Below are positions 37,701 through 50,397 of a stretch of DNA of 64,000 nucleotides, in pieces. The stretch spans positions 12,056,249 to 12,120,248 of the forward strand of contig NC_060958.1 of NCBI RefSeq assembly GCF_910589235.1. Reading direction: 5' to 3'. A program made the position numbers and the translations under genes. This DNA is from Vespa crabro. Taxonomy: Eukaryota; Arthropoda; Insecta; Hymenoptera; Vespidae. Every line of letters begins with the position of its first letter. The first letter of the stretch is position 1. Under the pieces are notes generated by a model. The model made no database searches and had not been told where the DNA came from. It was given only the letters and a program-made list of their open reading frames with translations.

Positions 37701-40700
37701 AATAATTTTTGAATAAACTTCTAGTACTTAATTATTTTAATTTCGGAGCGATTTTCTCTTGAGACACAAACATAAACGCACTTTTTCACGACTTTGACTG
37801 TTCGCGACTTAGTTTGCTCTTGCACTCCGACGTGTGCACTTCGTGATTTTCTTATCTAAACGCTAAATAATATAAATTAAAATTATCCATAAATTTATAA
37901 TTATCTAAACGATTTTTATAGCACGCGGGATAGAATAGAGTAATATTTAAACAATAGTTCATTTATTTAAACAATAAAAAGTCTCAATCGCGCGCGGGAA
38001 TTAAAATAATTTTAATATAAACTTCTTGTACTTAAAAATTTTAATTTCGGAGCGGTTTTCTCTGGTAATATAAACATAAACGCACTTCTTCACGACTTAG
38101 TTTTCACTGGAACTCCGACGTGTGCACTTCGTGATTCTCTTTTCTAAACGCTAAAACTTATTAATTAACATTTTCGGTAATTTTATAATTATCTAAACGA
38201 TTTCTATAGCACGCGTGATAGAAAAGCGTAATATTTAAACATTAGTTCATTTATTTAAACAATAAAAAGGCTGAATCTCGTACGGCACTTAAAATAATTT
38301 TAATATATACTACTAGTACTTAAAAATTTTAATTTCGGAGCGGTTTTCTCTGTAATATAAACATAAACGCACTTCTTCACGACTTTGACAGTTAGCGACT
38401 TAGTTTGCTCTTGCCCTCCGACGTGTGCACTTCGTGATTCTCTTTTCTAAACGCTAAAACTTATTAATTAACATTTTCGGTAATTTTATAATTATCTAAA
38501 CGATTTCTATAGCACGCGTGATAGAAAAGCGTAATATTTAAACATTAGTTCATTTATTTAAACAATAAAAAGGCTGAATCTCGTACGGCACTTAAAATAA
38601 TTTTAATATATACTACTAGTACTTAAAAATTTTAATTTCGGAGCGGTTTTCTCTGTAATATAAACATAAACGCACTTCTTCACGACTTTGACAGTTAGCG
38701 ACTTAGTTTGCTCTTGCCCTCCGACGTGTGCACTTCGTGATTCTCTTTTCTAAACGCTAAAACTTATTAATTAACATTTTCGGTAATTTTATAATTATCT
38801 AAACGATTTCTATAGCACGCGTGATAGAAAAGCGTAATATTTAAACATTAGTTCATTTATTTAAACAATAAAAAGGCTGAATCTCGTACGGCACTTAAAA
38901 TAATTTTAATATATACTACTAGTACTTAAAAATTTTAATTTCGGAGCGGTTTTCTCTGTAATATAAACATAAACGCACTTCTTCACGACTTTGACAGTTA
39001 GCGACTTAGTTTGCTCTTGCCCTCCGACGTGTGCACTTCGTGATTCTCTTTTCTAAACGCTAATACTTATAAATTAACATTTTCGGTAATTTTATAATTA
39101 TCTAAACGATTTCTATAGCACGCGTGATAGAATAGAGTAATATTTAAACAATAGTTCATTTATTTAAACAATAAAAAGACTGAATCGCGCACGGAACTTA
39201 AAATTATTCTAATATAAACTTCCATTACTTAAAATTTTAATTTCGGAGCGGTTTTCTCTGGTATTATAAACATAAACGCACTTTTTCACGACTTTGACAG
39301 TTTGCGACTTAGTTTGCTCTTGCATTCCGACGTGTGCACTTCGTGATTCTCTTTTCTAAACGCTAAAACTTATTAATTAACATTTTCGGTAATTTTATAA
39401 TTATCTAAACGATTTTTATAGCACGCGGGATAGAATAAAGTAATATTTAAACATTAGTTCATTTATTTAAACAATAAAAAGGCTGAATCTCGTACGGCAC
39501 TTAAAATAATTTTAATATATACTTCTAGTACTTAAAAATTTTAATTTCGGAGCGGTTTTCTCTGGTAATATAAACATAAACGCACTTCTTCACGACATTG
39601 ACAGTTCGCGACTTAGTATTCTCTTGCCCTCCGACGTGTGCACTTCGTGATCCTCGTTTCTAAACGCTAAAGCTCATAATTTAATATTTTCGATAATTTT
39701 ATAATTATTTAAACGATTTTTATTGCACGCGGGAATGGATAGAGTAATATTTAAACAATAGTTTATTTATTTAGACAATAAAAATTCTGAATCGCGCGTG
39801 GGACTTAAAGTAATTTGAATGTAAACTTCTTGTACTTAAAAATTTTAATTTCGTAGCGGTTTTCTCTGGTAATATAAACATAAACGCACTTTCTCACGAC
39901 TTTGACAGTTCGCGACTTAGTTTGCTCTTGCCCTCCGACGTGTTCACTTCGTGATTCTCTTATCTAAACGCTAAATAATATAAATTAAAATTATCCATAA
40001 ATTTATAATTATCTAAACGATTTTTATAGCACGCGGGATAGAATAGAGTAATATTTAAACAATAGTTCATTTATTTAAACAATAAAAAGTCTGAATCGCG
40101 ACAGGGATTTAAAATAATTTTAATATAAACTTCTAGTACTTAATTATTTTAATTTCGGAGCGGTTTTCTCTTGAGACATAAACATAAACGCACTTTTTCA
40201 CGACTTTGACTGTTCGCGACTTAGTTTGCTCTTGCCCTCCGACGTGTGCACTTCGTGATCCTAGTTTCTAAACGCTAAAGCTTATAAATTAATATTTACG
40301 ATAATTTAAAAATTATTTATACGGTTTTTATAGCACGCGGGATAGAATAGAGTATTATTTAAACAATAGTTCATTTATTTAAACAATAAAAAGACTGAAT
40401 CGCGCACGATACTTAAAATAATTTTTGAATAAACTTCTAGTACTTAATTATTTTAATTTCGGAGCGGTTTTCTCTTGAGACACAAACATAAACGCACTTT
40501 TTCACGACTTTGACTGTTCGCGACTTAGTTTGCTCTTGCACTCCGACGTGTGCACTTCGTGATTCTCTTATCTAAACGCTAAATAATATAAATTAAAATT
40601 ATCCATAAATTTATAATTATCTAAACGATTTTTGTAGCACGCGGGATAGAATAGAGTAATATTTAAACAATAGTTCATTTATTTAAACAATAAAAAGTCT

Positions 40701-42330
40701 GAATCTCGCACGGAACTTAAAATTATTTTAATATAAACTTCCATTACTTAAAATTTTAATTTCGGATCGGTTATCTCTGGTAATATAAACATAAACGCAC
40801 TATTTCACGACTTTGACAGTTCGCGACTTAGATTTCTCTTGCACTCCGACGTGTGCACATCGTTATCCTAGTTTCTAAACGCTAAAGCTTATAAATTAAT
40901 ATTTACGATAATTTTAAAATTATTTATACGGTTTTTACAGCACACGGGATAGAATAGAGTAATATTTAAACAATAGTTCATTTATTTAAACAATAAAAAG
41001 TCTGAATCGCGTGCAGGACATAAAATAATTCTAATATAAACTTCCATTACTTAAAATTTTAATTTCGGAGCTGTTTTCTCAGGTAATATAAACATAAACG
41101 CACTTTTTCACGACTTTGACAGTTCGCTCTTGCACTCCGACGTGTGCACTTCGTGATTCTCTTATCTAAACGCTAAATATTATAAATTAAAATTATCCAT
41201 AAATTTATAATTATCTAAACGATTTCTATAGCACGCGTGATAGAATAGAGTAATATTTAAACAATTGTTCATTTATTTAAACAGTCAAATGTCTGAATCT
41301 CGCGCGGGACTTAAAATAATTTTAATATATACTTCTAGTACTTAAAAATTTTAATTTCGGAGCGGTTTTCTCTTGAGACATAAACATAAACGCACTTTTT
41401 CACGACTTTGACAGTTCGCGACTTAGTTTGCTCTTGCCCTCCGACGTGTGCACTTCGTGATTCTCTTATCTAAACGCTAAATAATATAAATTAAAATTAT
41501 CCATAAATTTATAATTATCTAATCGATTTTTATAGCACGCGGGATAGAATAGAGTAATTTTTAAACAATAGTTCATTTATTTAAACAATAAAAAGTCTGA
41601 ATCGCGCGCAGGACTTAAAATAATTCTAATATAAACTTCCATTACTTAAAATTTTAATTTCGGAGCGGTTTTCTCTGGTAATATAAACATAAACGCACTT
41701 TTTCACGACTTTGACAGTTCGCGACTTAGTTTGCTCTTGCACTCCGACGTGTGCACTTCGTGATCCTAGTTCCTAAACGCTAAAGCTTATAAATTAATAT
41801 TTACGATAATTTTAAAATTATTTATACGGTTTTTATAGCACACGTGATAGAATAGTTTAATATTTAAACATTAGTTCATTTATTTAAACAATAAAAAGGC
41901 TGAATCTCGTACGGAACTTAAAATTATTTTAATATAAACTTCTAGTACTTAAAAATTTTAATTTCGGAGCGGTTTTCTCTGGTATTATAAACATAAACGC
42001 ACTTTTTCACGACTTTGACAGTTTGCGACTTAGTTTGCTCTTGCACTCCGACGTGTGCACTTCGTGATTCTCTTTTCTAAACGCTAAAGGTTAATAATTA
42101 ATATTTTCGGTAATTTTATAATTATTTAAACGATTTTTGTTGCATGCGGGATAGAATAGAGTAATATTTAAACAATAGTTCATTTATTTAAATATTGAAA
42201 AGTCTGAATCGCGCGTGGGACTAAAAATAATTTTAATATGAACTTCTATTACTTTTAAAATTTTATTTCGGATTAGTTGCCTAATATTTAAACAATAGTG
42301 CATTTATTTAAACATTGAAAATTCGAAATC
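34794..42330. repeat. Subtelomeric satellite, ~303-bp monomer, 24 copies
   Basis: The conserved core CGACGTGTGCAC recurs at 35061, 35364, 35667, 35969, 36272, 36595 and so on to ~42048, mostly 302-303 bp apart. A ~20-bp internal duplication makes two monomers 323 bp. Each monomer has a TTTATTTAAACAATAAAAAG block, a GAGCGGTTTTCTCT block and a GACTTTGACAGTTCGCGACT block. Monomers differ by ~5-15% but groups are much closer: three nearly identical ones at ~38150-39060, a repeated dimer at ~36000-37250, and ~37260-37860 matching ~39970-40570 (offset ~2717, nine monomers). No coding potential. Confidence 0.95.
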
Positions 42331-44930
42331 CCGATTACTGAATCATTTCTCCTTTGTCTTTTTTACCTGTACGCATCTAAAATGTCTCTGTGTGCCTTCG
42401 CTGCAAGTGTCAACGAATCTTAAGGTAAATATATTTTTATATCTTACATTTCTTCCATAATTTATACTGTTTCTTATTATAACTATGATATTATTAATTT
42501 TGTTTTTATTTTGTTTTTTCAGTACGTCATTGCAATCGCTCGGGAACTAACGATGTTATCTTGTTTTGCTTAAATATGAATATTTCAAAGTAGAAGCAGT
42601 GTTTGTTCGTTCGCGTTTCGCGATTTAAAAAACAAAAGTTTTTGCAACGTCTGCGTGCAATGCAGTCGTTAGAGTCAGTGTTTGTTCGCAACTTTATTAA
42701 TTTTTTAACAGTCGCATAGGCTGTATTTATAAAGTCAGTAGAGTTTCGCGAATTAAATTCAGTGACCGTTCGTTAAAAAATAACTATCGCGATGTAGAGT
42801 CAGTGCATCATTGAAGATATTCCTGATGAACTTTGATGTCGACCTACCTAGTTTGCAACCACATACGGATCGTCCCCTCTCAATTTCGACCTGAACGAGT
42901 GTTTTGGAGCCATCGCAGAACTTCTTAAGTAGTGAGTGAATTTTTAAGTCCCTCCAATCACTCAATCATGTCGAGGACGAAAGGTCCGAATCGGCACGGG
43001 TGATTGGTTGTAATTAATTAGTAGAAGAGCATTGAGTGACCACGAGTAAATTTCTTCGGAGATTTACTCGTGAATGGTTTCTTAGTTTTTCATTTATTTA
43101 TTAGATTAGGATAGAGTCTTCTTGCTCAAACGCGTTTATAATTATTTGAGATTTTGAATATTTTAATACATTTTTAAATATTTTACTCGCATGGAAATAT
43201 GTAAAGAATCGATATTCATACGTTCTAATAAAGAACGAGTAAGAAGACACTCGCGATGGATAGTCTCTGGATTACAAACGAAACTATGGATGATTTTATT
43301 ACAATAATTAAAATATTCGTTTGTAAGAAGGAACGTCCAAGGGTTTGCTTTATATTTTTAAATAATTATTAATTAAATATTTAATCGATTTAAATTGATA
43401 CAAAAAAGTCTCGATAGAGTCATTGGTTTTGAAAGAGAAAAATCGAGTAGAATGATTGCTAAAAAACAAAGAGACGTAGTCCGTAAGCCTAGATGATAAA
43501 TTAATTATTTTTTAGCTCAGGATTTTCAGCAATTAATATACTATTATCTAATTTCTAATTTTTTTATAATTAATATCTATTTTCTCCCACTCTGCGTAAA
43601 AGTATCTTTCGAAAGGATAATAATAAGTTTTCAGATTCGTTATGGTTGTATTAGGGTTTTCTTTCATTTCTTAGAATTTGGAATCAAATTTTGTCGTTTT
43701 AGAGTGATAATCGATTAGGTTGAGGTACGAAGCAAAGAAGAGGCTATATGCCGAAGATAACATATGGCTCAAGAAGACAACTATTAGGCTATTGAGTTAT
43801 TTTCGAAGGTTCACTAGAAACTTTCGAGAATGGCTCTTAGTTTTACCATGTTAATATTTTAATTTTACCATGTTGTCACTCAAAATGCTCTTATGGTGAT
43901 GGGTGTAGGGGTGTAAATTTAAAAAAATGAGACGAAGTAACTTTCCGTAAATAATATTCCCACATTGCCACGCGTACGCGATAAGGATTATTTCATATTT
44001 TATGCCTTTTTAATATTAAACTGTTTTTTAAAACTTGATTGAATTTATGATTCTAGTTTAATAAAATCAAATTTTACGTTAAAGTCGATTGATAAATTTA
44101 GCACATTTTTTCTTTTCTAAAGTTCAATTAAATTCATAATTTTATTTTAATAAAATCGAGGTCTATATTAAAATCACATATCTATGAAATGTAAAAGTAA
44201 TATAATATTTCTTTAGATCAGTTTTTCATTAATATTTTTTTTCTTAGCTATTAAGTTTAATTAAATTAAATTCAGAATTTTATCGTTCGTATAATTAATA
44301 TACATATATACATATTCTTTCGTTTTCCTTATTTCTTTTCAGCTAGCTCTAAGTTGTGGGAACGCGAACACGGGAAGGAATAATTAATAAATAGGATTAT
44401 CTTAACATTTAAACAATGTACGATATACCTAAAGAATAATTAATTAATATTTAAACAATAAGATATTCTTAGCAACGTTATAAAAATCATATTCATGTAT
44501 TGTCATTTACTATCGATTAATAGATATAATAATATTTTTTTCAGAGAGAATAATATTTATTTATATTAATCGTTTATTTTTCTTAAGTTTAATCAAATTA
44601 AATTTAGCATTTTATCGTTCGTATAATTAATTTATATATATATTAATTCTTTTTCCTTTCCTTATTTCTTTTCAGCTAGGTCTGGGTCGTGGGATCGCGA
44701 ACACGTGAGGGAATAATTAATTAATATTTAAACAATAGGATATTCTTAGCAACGTTATAGAGAACATGTACATATATTATTATATATTATCGATTAATAA
44801 ATATAATATTTCTTTCAAAGAGAATAATATTTATTTATATCTGTGTTCAGAATATTTCATTTCTTTTTAATTAATCTTTTACTTTTCTTATGTTTAATCA
44901 AATTAAATTCAGCATTTTATCGTTCGTATA
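42331..44930. other. AT-rich spacer between the satellite and the composite units
   Basis: No supported gene. It includes a perfect hairpin (43042-43051 with 43062-43071, ACGAGTAAAT / ATTTACTCGT) and a direct repeat of ~150-200 bp. The repeat starts AGCTAG at 44341 and again at 44674, and both copies carry GCGAACACG and ATTTAAACAAT. Exon-like junctions (AAG|GTAAAT near 42425 and TTTTTTCAG near 42522) are suggestive but isolated. Confidence 0.55.
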
Positions 44931-47224
44931 AATACTGTCATTTCTATTTTTTCTTATTTACCGTCATTAATTATCCTCTATATATATCTCGGTTGGAACT
45001 CATGGGTGTGTACCTCTGTGTGGGTTGCTGTCTCAGAATCTTATAGAGCTGCTTCTCTTTTCTTCTCTTTCTGCGGCTCTCTTTTTTATTTCATATTTCT
45101 CATTTTTATTTACTATTATTAATTATGATTTATAAGTATCGGGTGGGACCCATGGGAGGGGCCAATGGGTGTGGGCCTCTGTGCGGGTTGCTCTCTCAGC
45201 ATCTTATAGAGCTGCTTCTTTTTTCTTCTGTTTTTGGGGCACTCTTTCCTATTTCATATTTTTCATTCTTATTTACTATTATTAATTATGATTTATTAGT
45301 CTCGGGTGGGACCCATGGGATGGGGACATGGGTGTGGGCCTCTGTGCGGGTTGTTGTCTCAGCATCGTGTAGAGCAGCTTCTATTTTCTTATCTTTCTGC
45401 AGCTAACTTTTCTATCTAATATTTTTCTTATTTAATTATGTTTTTAATTATGTTATTAATATGTTATTTCTTTTCATTATGTCTTTTCAGATTCATATTA
45501 TGTTATTTCTTTTTAATTATGTTTTTATGGTTTTAATTATGTTTTTTATATATTCTTTTTAATTATAATTTACAGGTTTTAGGTAGGAACCATTAGATGA
45601 AGCGGACTGTTGTTTCAACAGCGTGCAGAGCTACTTCTATTTTCTTATCTTTCAGCAGCTAACTTTTCTATCTAATATTTCTCTTCTTTAATTATGTTTT
45701 TAATTATGTTTTTAATTATGTTATTAATATGTCATTTCTTTTTATTATGTCTTCTTAGAATTTAATTATGTTATTTCCTTTTAATTATGTTTTTATGTTT
45801 TTAGGTTTGTTATTAATATATTTTTATTAATTTTAATTTTTAAGCATTAGGTAGGACCCATGAAATGAAGAGGACTGTTATTTCAGCATTATTATGTTTT
45901 ATTTTATATATTCTTTTCTTTTTCTTATTTTCCTCTTAACTTCTTTTTTTCCAGGATAGAGATTCACCTGCGGTCGGATGCGTCATCCTAGCATGACATG
46001 GATTCATCATCGATTTTTACGCGCGAATACGGGCAGGATAGGAGAACACTCGCACGCTTGTCGGCAAGCACAGGCGTGGGTGTTTGCGGGCGCGACTAAA
46101 TTTCGTTTGATTGTTCGAATCGAAAACGCGAATTTAGAGTAGAGTCACCGTTTTTCTAACACTCACGTGAATGAACGCGGGCGCGACTTAAAAGTCCTAC
46201 CGGGGACTTCGTTTAAATTTGCTCGAATATTCGATTAGATTACCTCGCGAACGCGTTTTTTTAGAGTAGAGTCACCGTTTTCCGAACACTTGCGTGGGTG
46301 TCCGGGCGCGATTAAAAGTCCTATCATGGACTTCGTTTTAGTGTTGAAATTCGGGGTGCGCGAACGGTTTACCTTGTAGTGCTGTACATAGCTGGCTGAT
46401 GTTATGATAATCCTCATATTTGGTAGCGGGGCGGAAATCCCGACAAATATCATGGAAAGTCTAAATATCGGTTAGCATATGTCACTTTGGATTTCAACTT
46501 AGAGTCACCGTTATTATCTAACACTCACGTGAGTGTTCGCGTGCGCGATTAAAAGTCCTACCGGGGACTTCGTTTTGTTTCCTCGAATATTCGATTAGTT
46601 TATTTAGAGTAGAGTCACCGTTTTTCGAACAATTGCGTGGGTGTCCGGGCGCGATTAAAAGTCCTATCATGGACTTCGTTGTAATGTTGAAATTCGGGGT
46701 GCGCTTCGGATTTCAACTTAGAGTCACCGTTTTTCTAACACTCACGTGAATGTTCGCTTGCGCGATTCAAAGTCCTACCGGGGACTTTGTTTTATTTCTT
46801 CGACATTTCGATTAGATTACTTCGCGAATTTGGATAGGACAGTAGAATCTACGTAATTATAACACACGTGAGTGTCGCGAACGCGATTAATGCGCTTTGA
46901 TTGTTCGAAATTCGGAAGCACGAATTTAGATGTGCTTAATAATCCGTTATGCCCGAGGCGAGGGTGTTGAACGGTAAAGCTCTCTGTAAGTGGGGTCCCT
47001 GTAGCTGAGGCTAGATACCTCCTGTTAGCTAAGTCGCCCTAAATATCCGAAGCGGAAGGCATAAGGGATCGGTATCGCGGAACGCGGATTTTAGAGTAAA
47101 GTAGAGTCACCGTTAGCTCGTGGGTCTCCACATGCAGCAACCTCCACGTGGTGAGACCTGGGTCGTTAATACTTGCAAAGTTTAATTATAAATCTTATAA
47201 TGCAAGTATTATCGAGCGAATGGC
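44930..47224. repeat. Diverged proximal copy of the composite subtelomeric unit
   Basis: Three copies of a ~150-170-bp block built around GGTGGGACCCATGGG-type sequence and GCGGGTTGCTGTCTCAGCAT occur at ~44990, 45150 and 45310. AT-rich TTTTTAATTATG repeats follow, then a GC-rich half (45950-47224) with several AGAGTAGAGTCACCGTT motifs, palindromes and a terminal hairpin (47168-47210). It is related to the two distal units but expanded internally. Confidence 0.85.
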
Positions 47225-48741
47225 TGCATATTGTATTACTTTTCCATAATTTTTTTAATCTAATTCCAACTAAACATTAACATATTTCCATCTTATATAG
47301 CTAATAATACTTCGAAAGAAGAAATATCACAGAATTTATTGTACAATAATTTCTTAGACGAACTAAAAGGAAATTTTTCTATCGCACTTTTTTGTCCGCT
47401 GTTATTTCTATTTATTCTTATTTACTCTCACTAATTATCCTTTATATATCTCGGGTGGGACCCATGGGAGGGGCCTGTGGGCGAGGGCTTCTGTGCGGGT
47501 TGCTGTCACAGCATCATATAAAACTTTTTCTCTTGTCTTATCTTTTTTGGGGTCTCTATTCTTCTCTTTCTGGGGCTATCTTTTCTTACTCCGGCTCTCG
47601 TTTCTATCTCATATTTTTCCTTTTGAATTATGTTTTCAATTATGTTATCATTATGTTATTTCCTTTTAATTATGTATTCTTAATATTTATTTATGTTGTT
47701 TCTTTCTAATTATGTATTTAATTGTGTGTCTAATTATGTGTTTAATTATGTGTTTATGTTTCTAATTATGTTTTAATTATGTTCTTAATTATGTTTTTAA
47801 TATATTCTTATTAATTATGATTTATAGGTCTTAGGTAGGATCCATGGAATGGTGCTGAGCTGCACTTTTATTGTTTCTTTCTCTAGCTTTCTTATTTATT
47901 TACATATGTTCATTTTCTATATTATTTACTTATTATTATATTTATTTTCTATTTATAATCTATGTGTATATTATGTTCTATTTTATATATTTTTTTGCTT
48001 TTTCTTATTTTTCCTTAGCTTCTTTTTTTCAGGATAGATCATCGAGGGATAGGTTCATCAGCGACCGGATCATACATCGTATGGCAGGATTCATCATCGA
48101 TTTCTACGCGAGAATACGGGAAGGATAGGAAGAACACTGGCGCGCGTGTCGGCGGGCACAGGCGTTGGTGTTCTCGGGCGCGAGTAAACTTCGTTTGATT
48201 GTTCGAATCGAAAACGCGAATTGTAGAGTAGAGTCATCGTTCTTCTAACACTCGCGTGGGTGTTCGGGCGCGATTAAAGGTCCTACCGTGGACTTCGTTT
48301 TGATTTCTTTAAAATCTCGATGGGGGTACTTCGCGAATTTCGGCTTAACAGTAGAATCTACGTAATTATAACACACACGTGAGTGTCGCGACGCGATTAG
48401 TATTTCTAAGGAGTGCGCTTTGTTTGTTCGAAATTCGGAAAGCACGAATTCGGATGTGCTTAATAACCCGTTATGTCTGAAGCGGACGGTGCTAATGGTG
48501 GAGCTATCTGTAAGAGGTGTGTAGTAGCTAAAGCTACACATACCCTGTTAGCTAAGAAGCCAATGCATTGAAGCGGAAAGGTATGGCGGATCGGTATCGC
48601 GGAACGCGGATTTTAGAGTAGAGTCACCGTTAGCCCGTGGGTCTCCAATTGCAGCAACCTCCACGTGGTGGGACCTGGGTCGTTAATACTTGCAAAGTTT
48701 AATTGTAAATTTTTAAATGCAAGTATTACCGAGCGAATGGC
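47225..48741. repeat. Composite subtelomeric unit 1 (1517 bp)
   Basis: It starts TGCATATTGTATTACTT and recurs at 48742. It has a CCCATGGGAGGGGCCTG block, an AT-rich middle of TTAATTATG repeats, then a GC-rich half with AGAGTAGAGTC motifs, a TAGCT/AGCTA hairpin near 48525-48545 and an AATACTTGCA / TGCAAGTATT inverted repeat (48685-48694, 48718-48727). Short open frames in it are shared with the next unit only because the DNA is duplicated. Confidence 0.92.
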
Positions 48742-50204
48742 TGCATATTGTATTACTTACCAGTATCTTTCCAAACTAATTCCAATTAAACATTAACATA
48801 TTTTCATTTCATATAGCTAATAATACTTCAAAAGAAGAAATTTAACAGAAATATATTGAACAATAATTTCTTAGACAAACTAAAAGGATATTTTTCTATC
48901 ACACTTTTTTGTCCGCTGTTATTTCTATTTATTCTTATTTACTTTCATTAATTATCCTTTGTGTATTTCGGGTGGGACCCATGGGAGGGGCCTGTGGGCG
49001 AGGGCTTCTGTGCGGGTTGCTGTCTCAGCATCATATAAAACTGTTTCTCTTGTCTTATCTTTTTTGGGGTCTATATTCTTTTCTTTCTGGGGCTATCTTT
49101 TCTTTCTCCGGCTCTCGTTTCTGTCTCATATTCTTTTTTTTGAATTATGTTTTCAATTATGTTATTATTATGTTATTTCCTTTTAATTATGTATTCTTAA
49201 TATTTATTTATGTTGTTTCTTTCTAATTATGTATTTAATTGTTTGTTTAATTATGTGTTTAATTATGTGTTTATATTTTTAATTATGTTTTTAATCTATT
49301 TTTATTAATTATAATTTCTAAGCTTTATGTAGGTCCCATGGAATGGTGCATGCTGCTTCTCTTTTCTTTTTCTAGGTCTCTTATCTAATTATATATATTT
49401 ATTTTCTATTTGTATTTTATATATGTATATATATATTATTTTGTTTCATATATTTTTTTGTTTTATTATTTCCTCTTTATCTTTTTCTTTTACAGTATAG
49501 GTCATCGAGGGATAGGTTCATCAGCGACCGGATGATTCGTCACATGGCGGGTTTCATCATCGATTTCTATGCGCGAATACGGGAAGGATAGGAAGAACAC
49601 TGGCGCGCGTGTCGGCGGGCACAGGCGTAGGTGTTCTCGGGCGCGATTATATATCGTTTGATTGTTCGTATCGAAATCGCGAATTCTAGAGTAGAGTCAT
49701 CGTTCTTCTAACACTCGCGTGGGTGTTCGGGCGCGATTAAAGGTCCTACCGTGGACTTCGTTTTGATTTCTTTAAAATCTCGATGGGGGTACTTCGCGAA
49801 TTTCGGCTTAACAGTAGAATCTACGTAATTATAACACACACGTGAGTGTCGCGACGCGATTAGTATTTCTAAGGAGTGCGCTTTGTTTGTTCGAGATTCG
49901 GAAAGCACGAATTCGGATGTGCTTAATAACCCGTTATGTCTGAAGCGGACGGTGCTAATGGTGGAGCTATCTGTAAGAGGTGTGTAGTAGCTAAAGCTAC
50001 ACATACCCTGTTAGCTAAGAAGCCAATGCATTGAAGCGGAAAGGTATGGCGGATCGGTATCGCGGAACGCGGATTTTAGAGTAGAGTCACCGTTAGCCCG
50101 TGGGTCTCCAATTGCAGCAACCTCCACGTGGTGGGACCTGGGTCGTTAATACTTGCAAAGTCTAATTGTAAATCATATAACGCAAGTATTATCGGGCGAA
50201 TGGC
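48742..50204. repeat. Composite subtelomeric unit 2 (1463 bp)
   Basis: A tandem copy of the preceding unit, very similar over the GC-rich half (48230-48720 against 49690-50190) with a deletion in the AT-rich half. It ends with the same inverted repeat, one arm now with a single mismatch (50148-50157, 50181-50190). Confidence 0.92.
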
Positions 50205-50397
50205 TGCATGTCTTTATCCGACTTAAACATTTTTTCATTTCATATCTTACTAAACGTTAATGTACTTTTATTTTACTTAGCTATTTATGTTAGAATACCT
50301 AAAGATAAGAGTAGATGTTAAAGAATTTTTAAATAATTTCTTAGAAAAATATATTGAAAAGTTCTTAATTGTCTTAATAATTTAATTAAACAATATG

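Noticed and set aside
34794..42330. Satellite considered as a CRISPR-like spaced repeat
   Set aside because: Whole ~303-bp monomers are conserved with no unique spacers; it is an ordinary eukaryotic satellite.
48223..48560. Possible self-cleaving ribozyme in the GC-rich composite half
   Set aside because: I found hairpins but no complete hammerhead core (CTGATGA with GAAA in the right places) or other known ribozyme pattern.
47392..50004. Near-identical ~100-codon frames at 47392/48909 (+) and 48245/49708 (-)
   Set aside because: Their likeness follows from the 1.5-kb DNA duplication; they contain no recognisable domain and substitutions show no clear coding bias.
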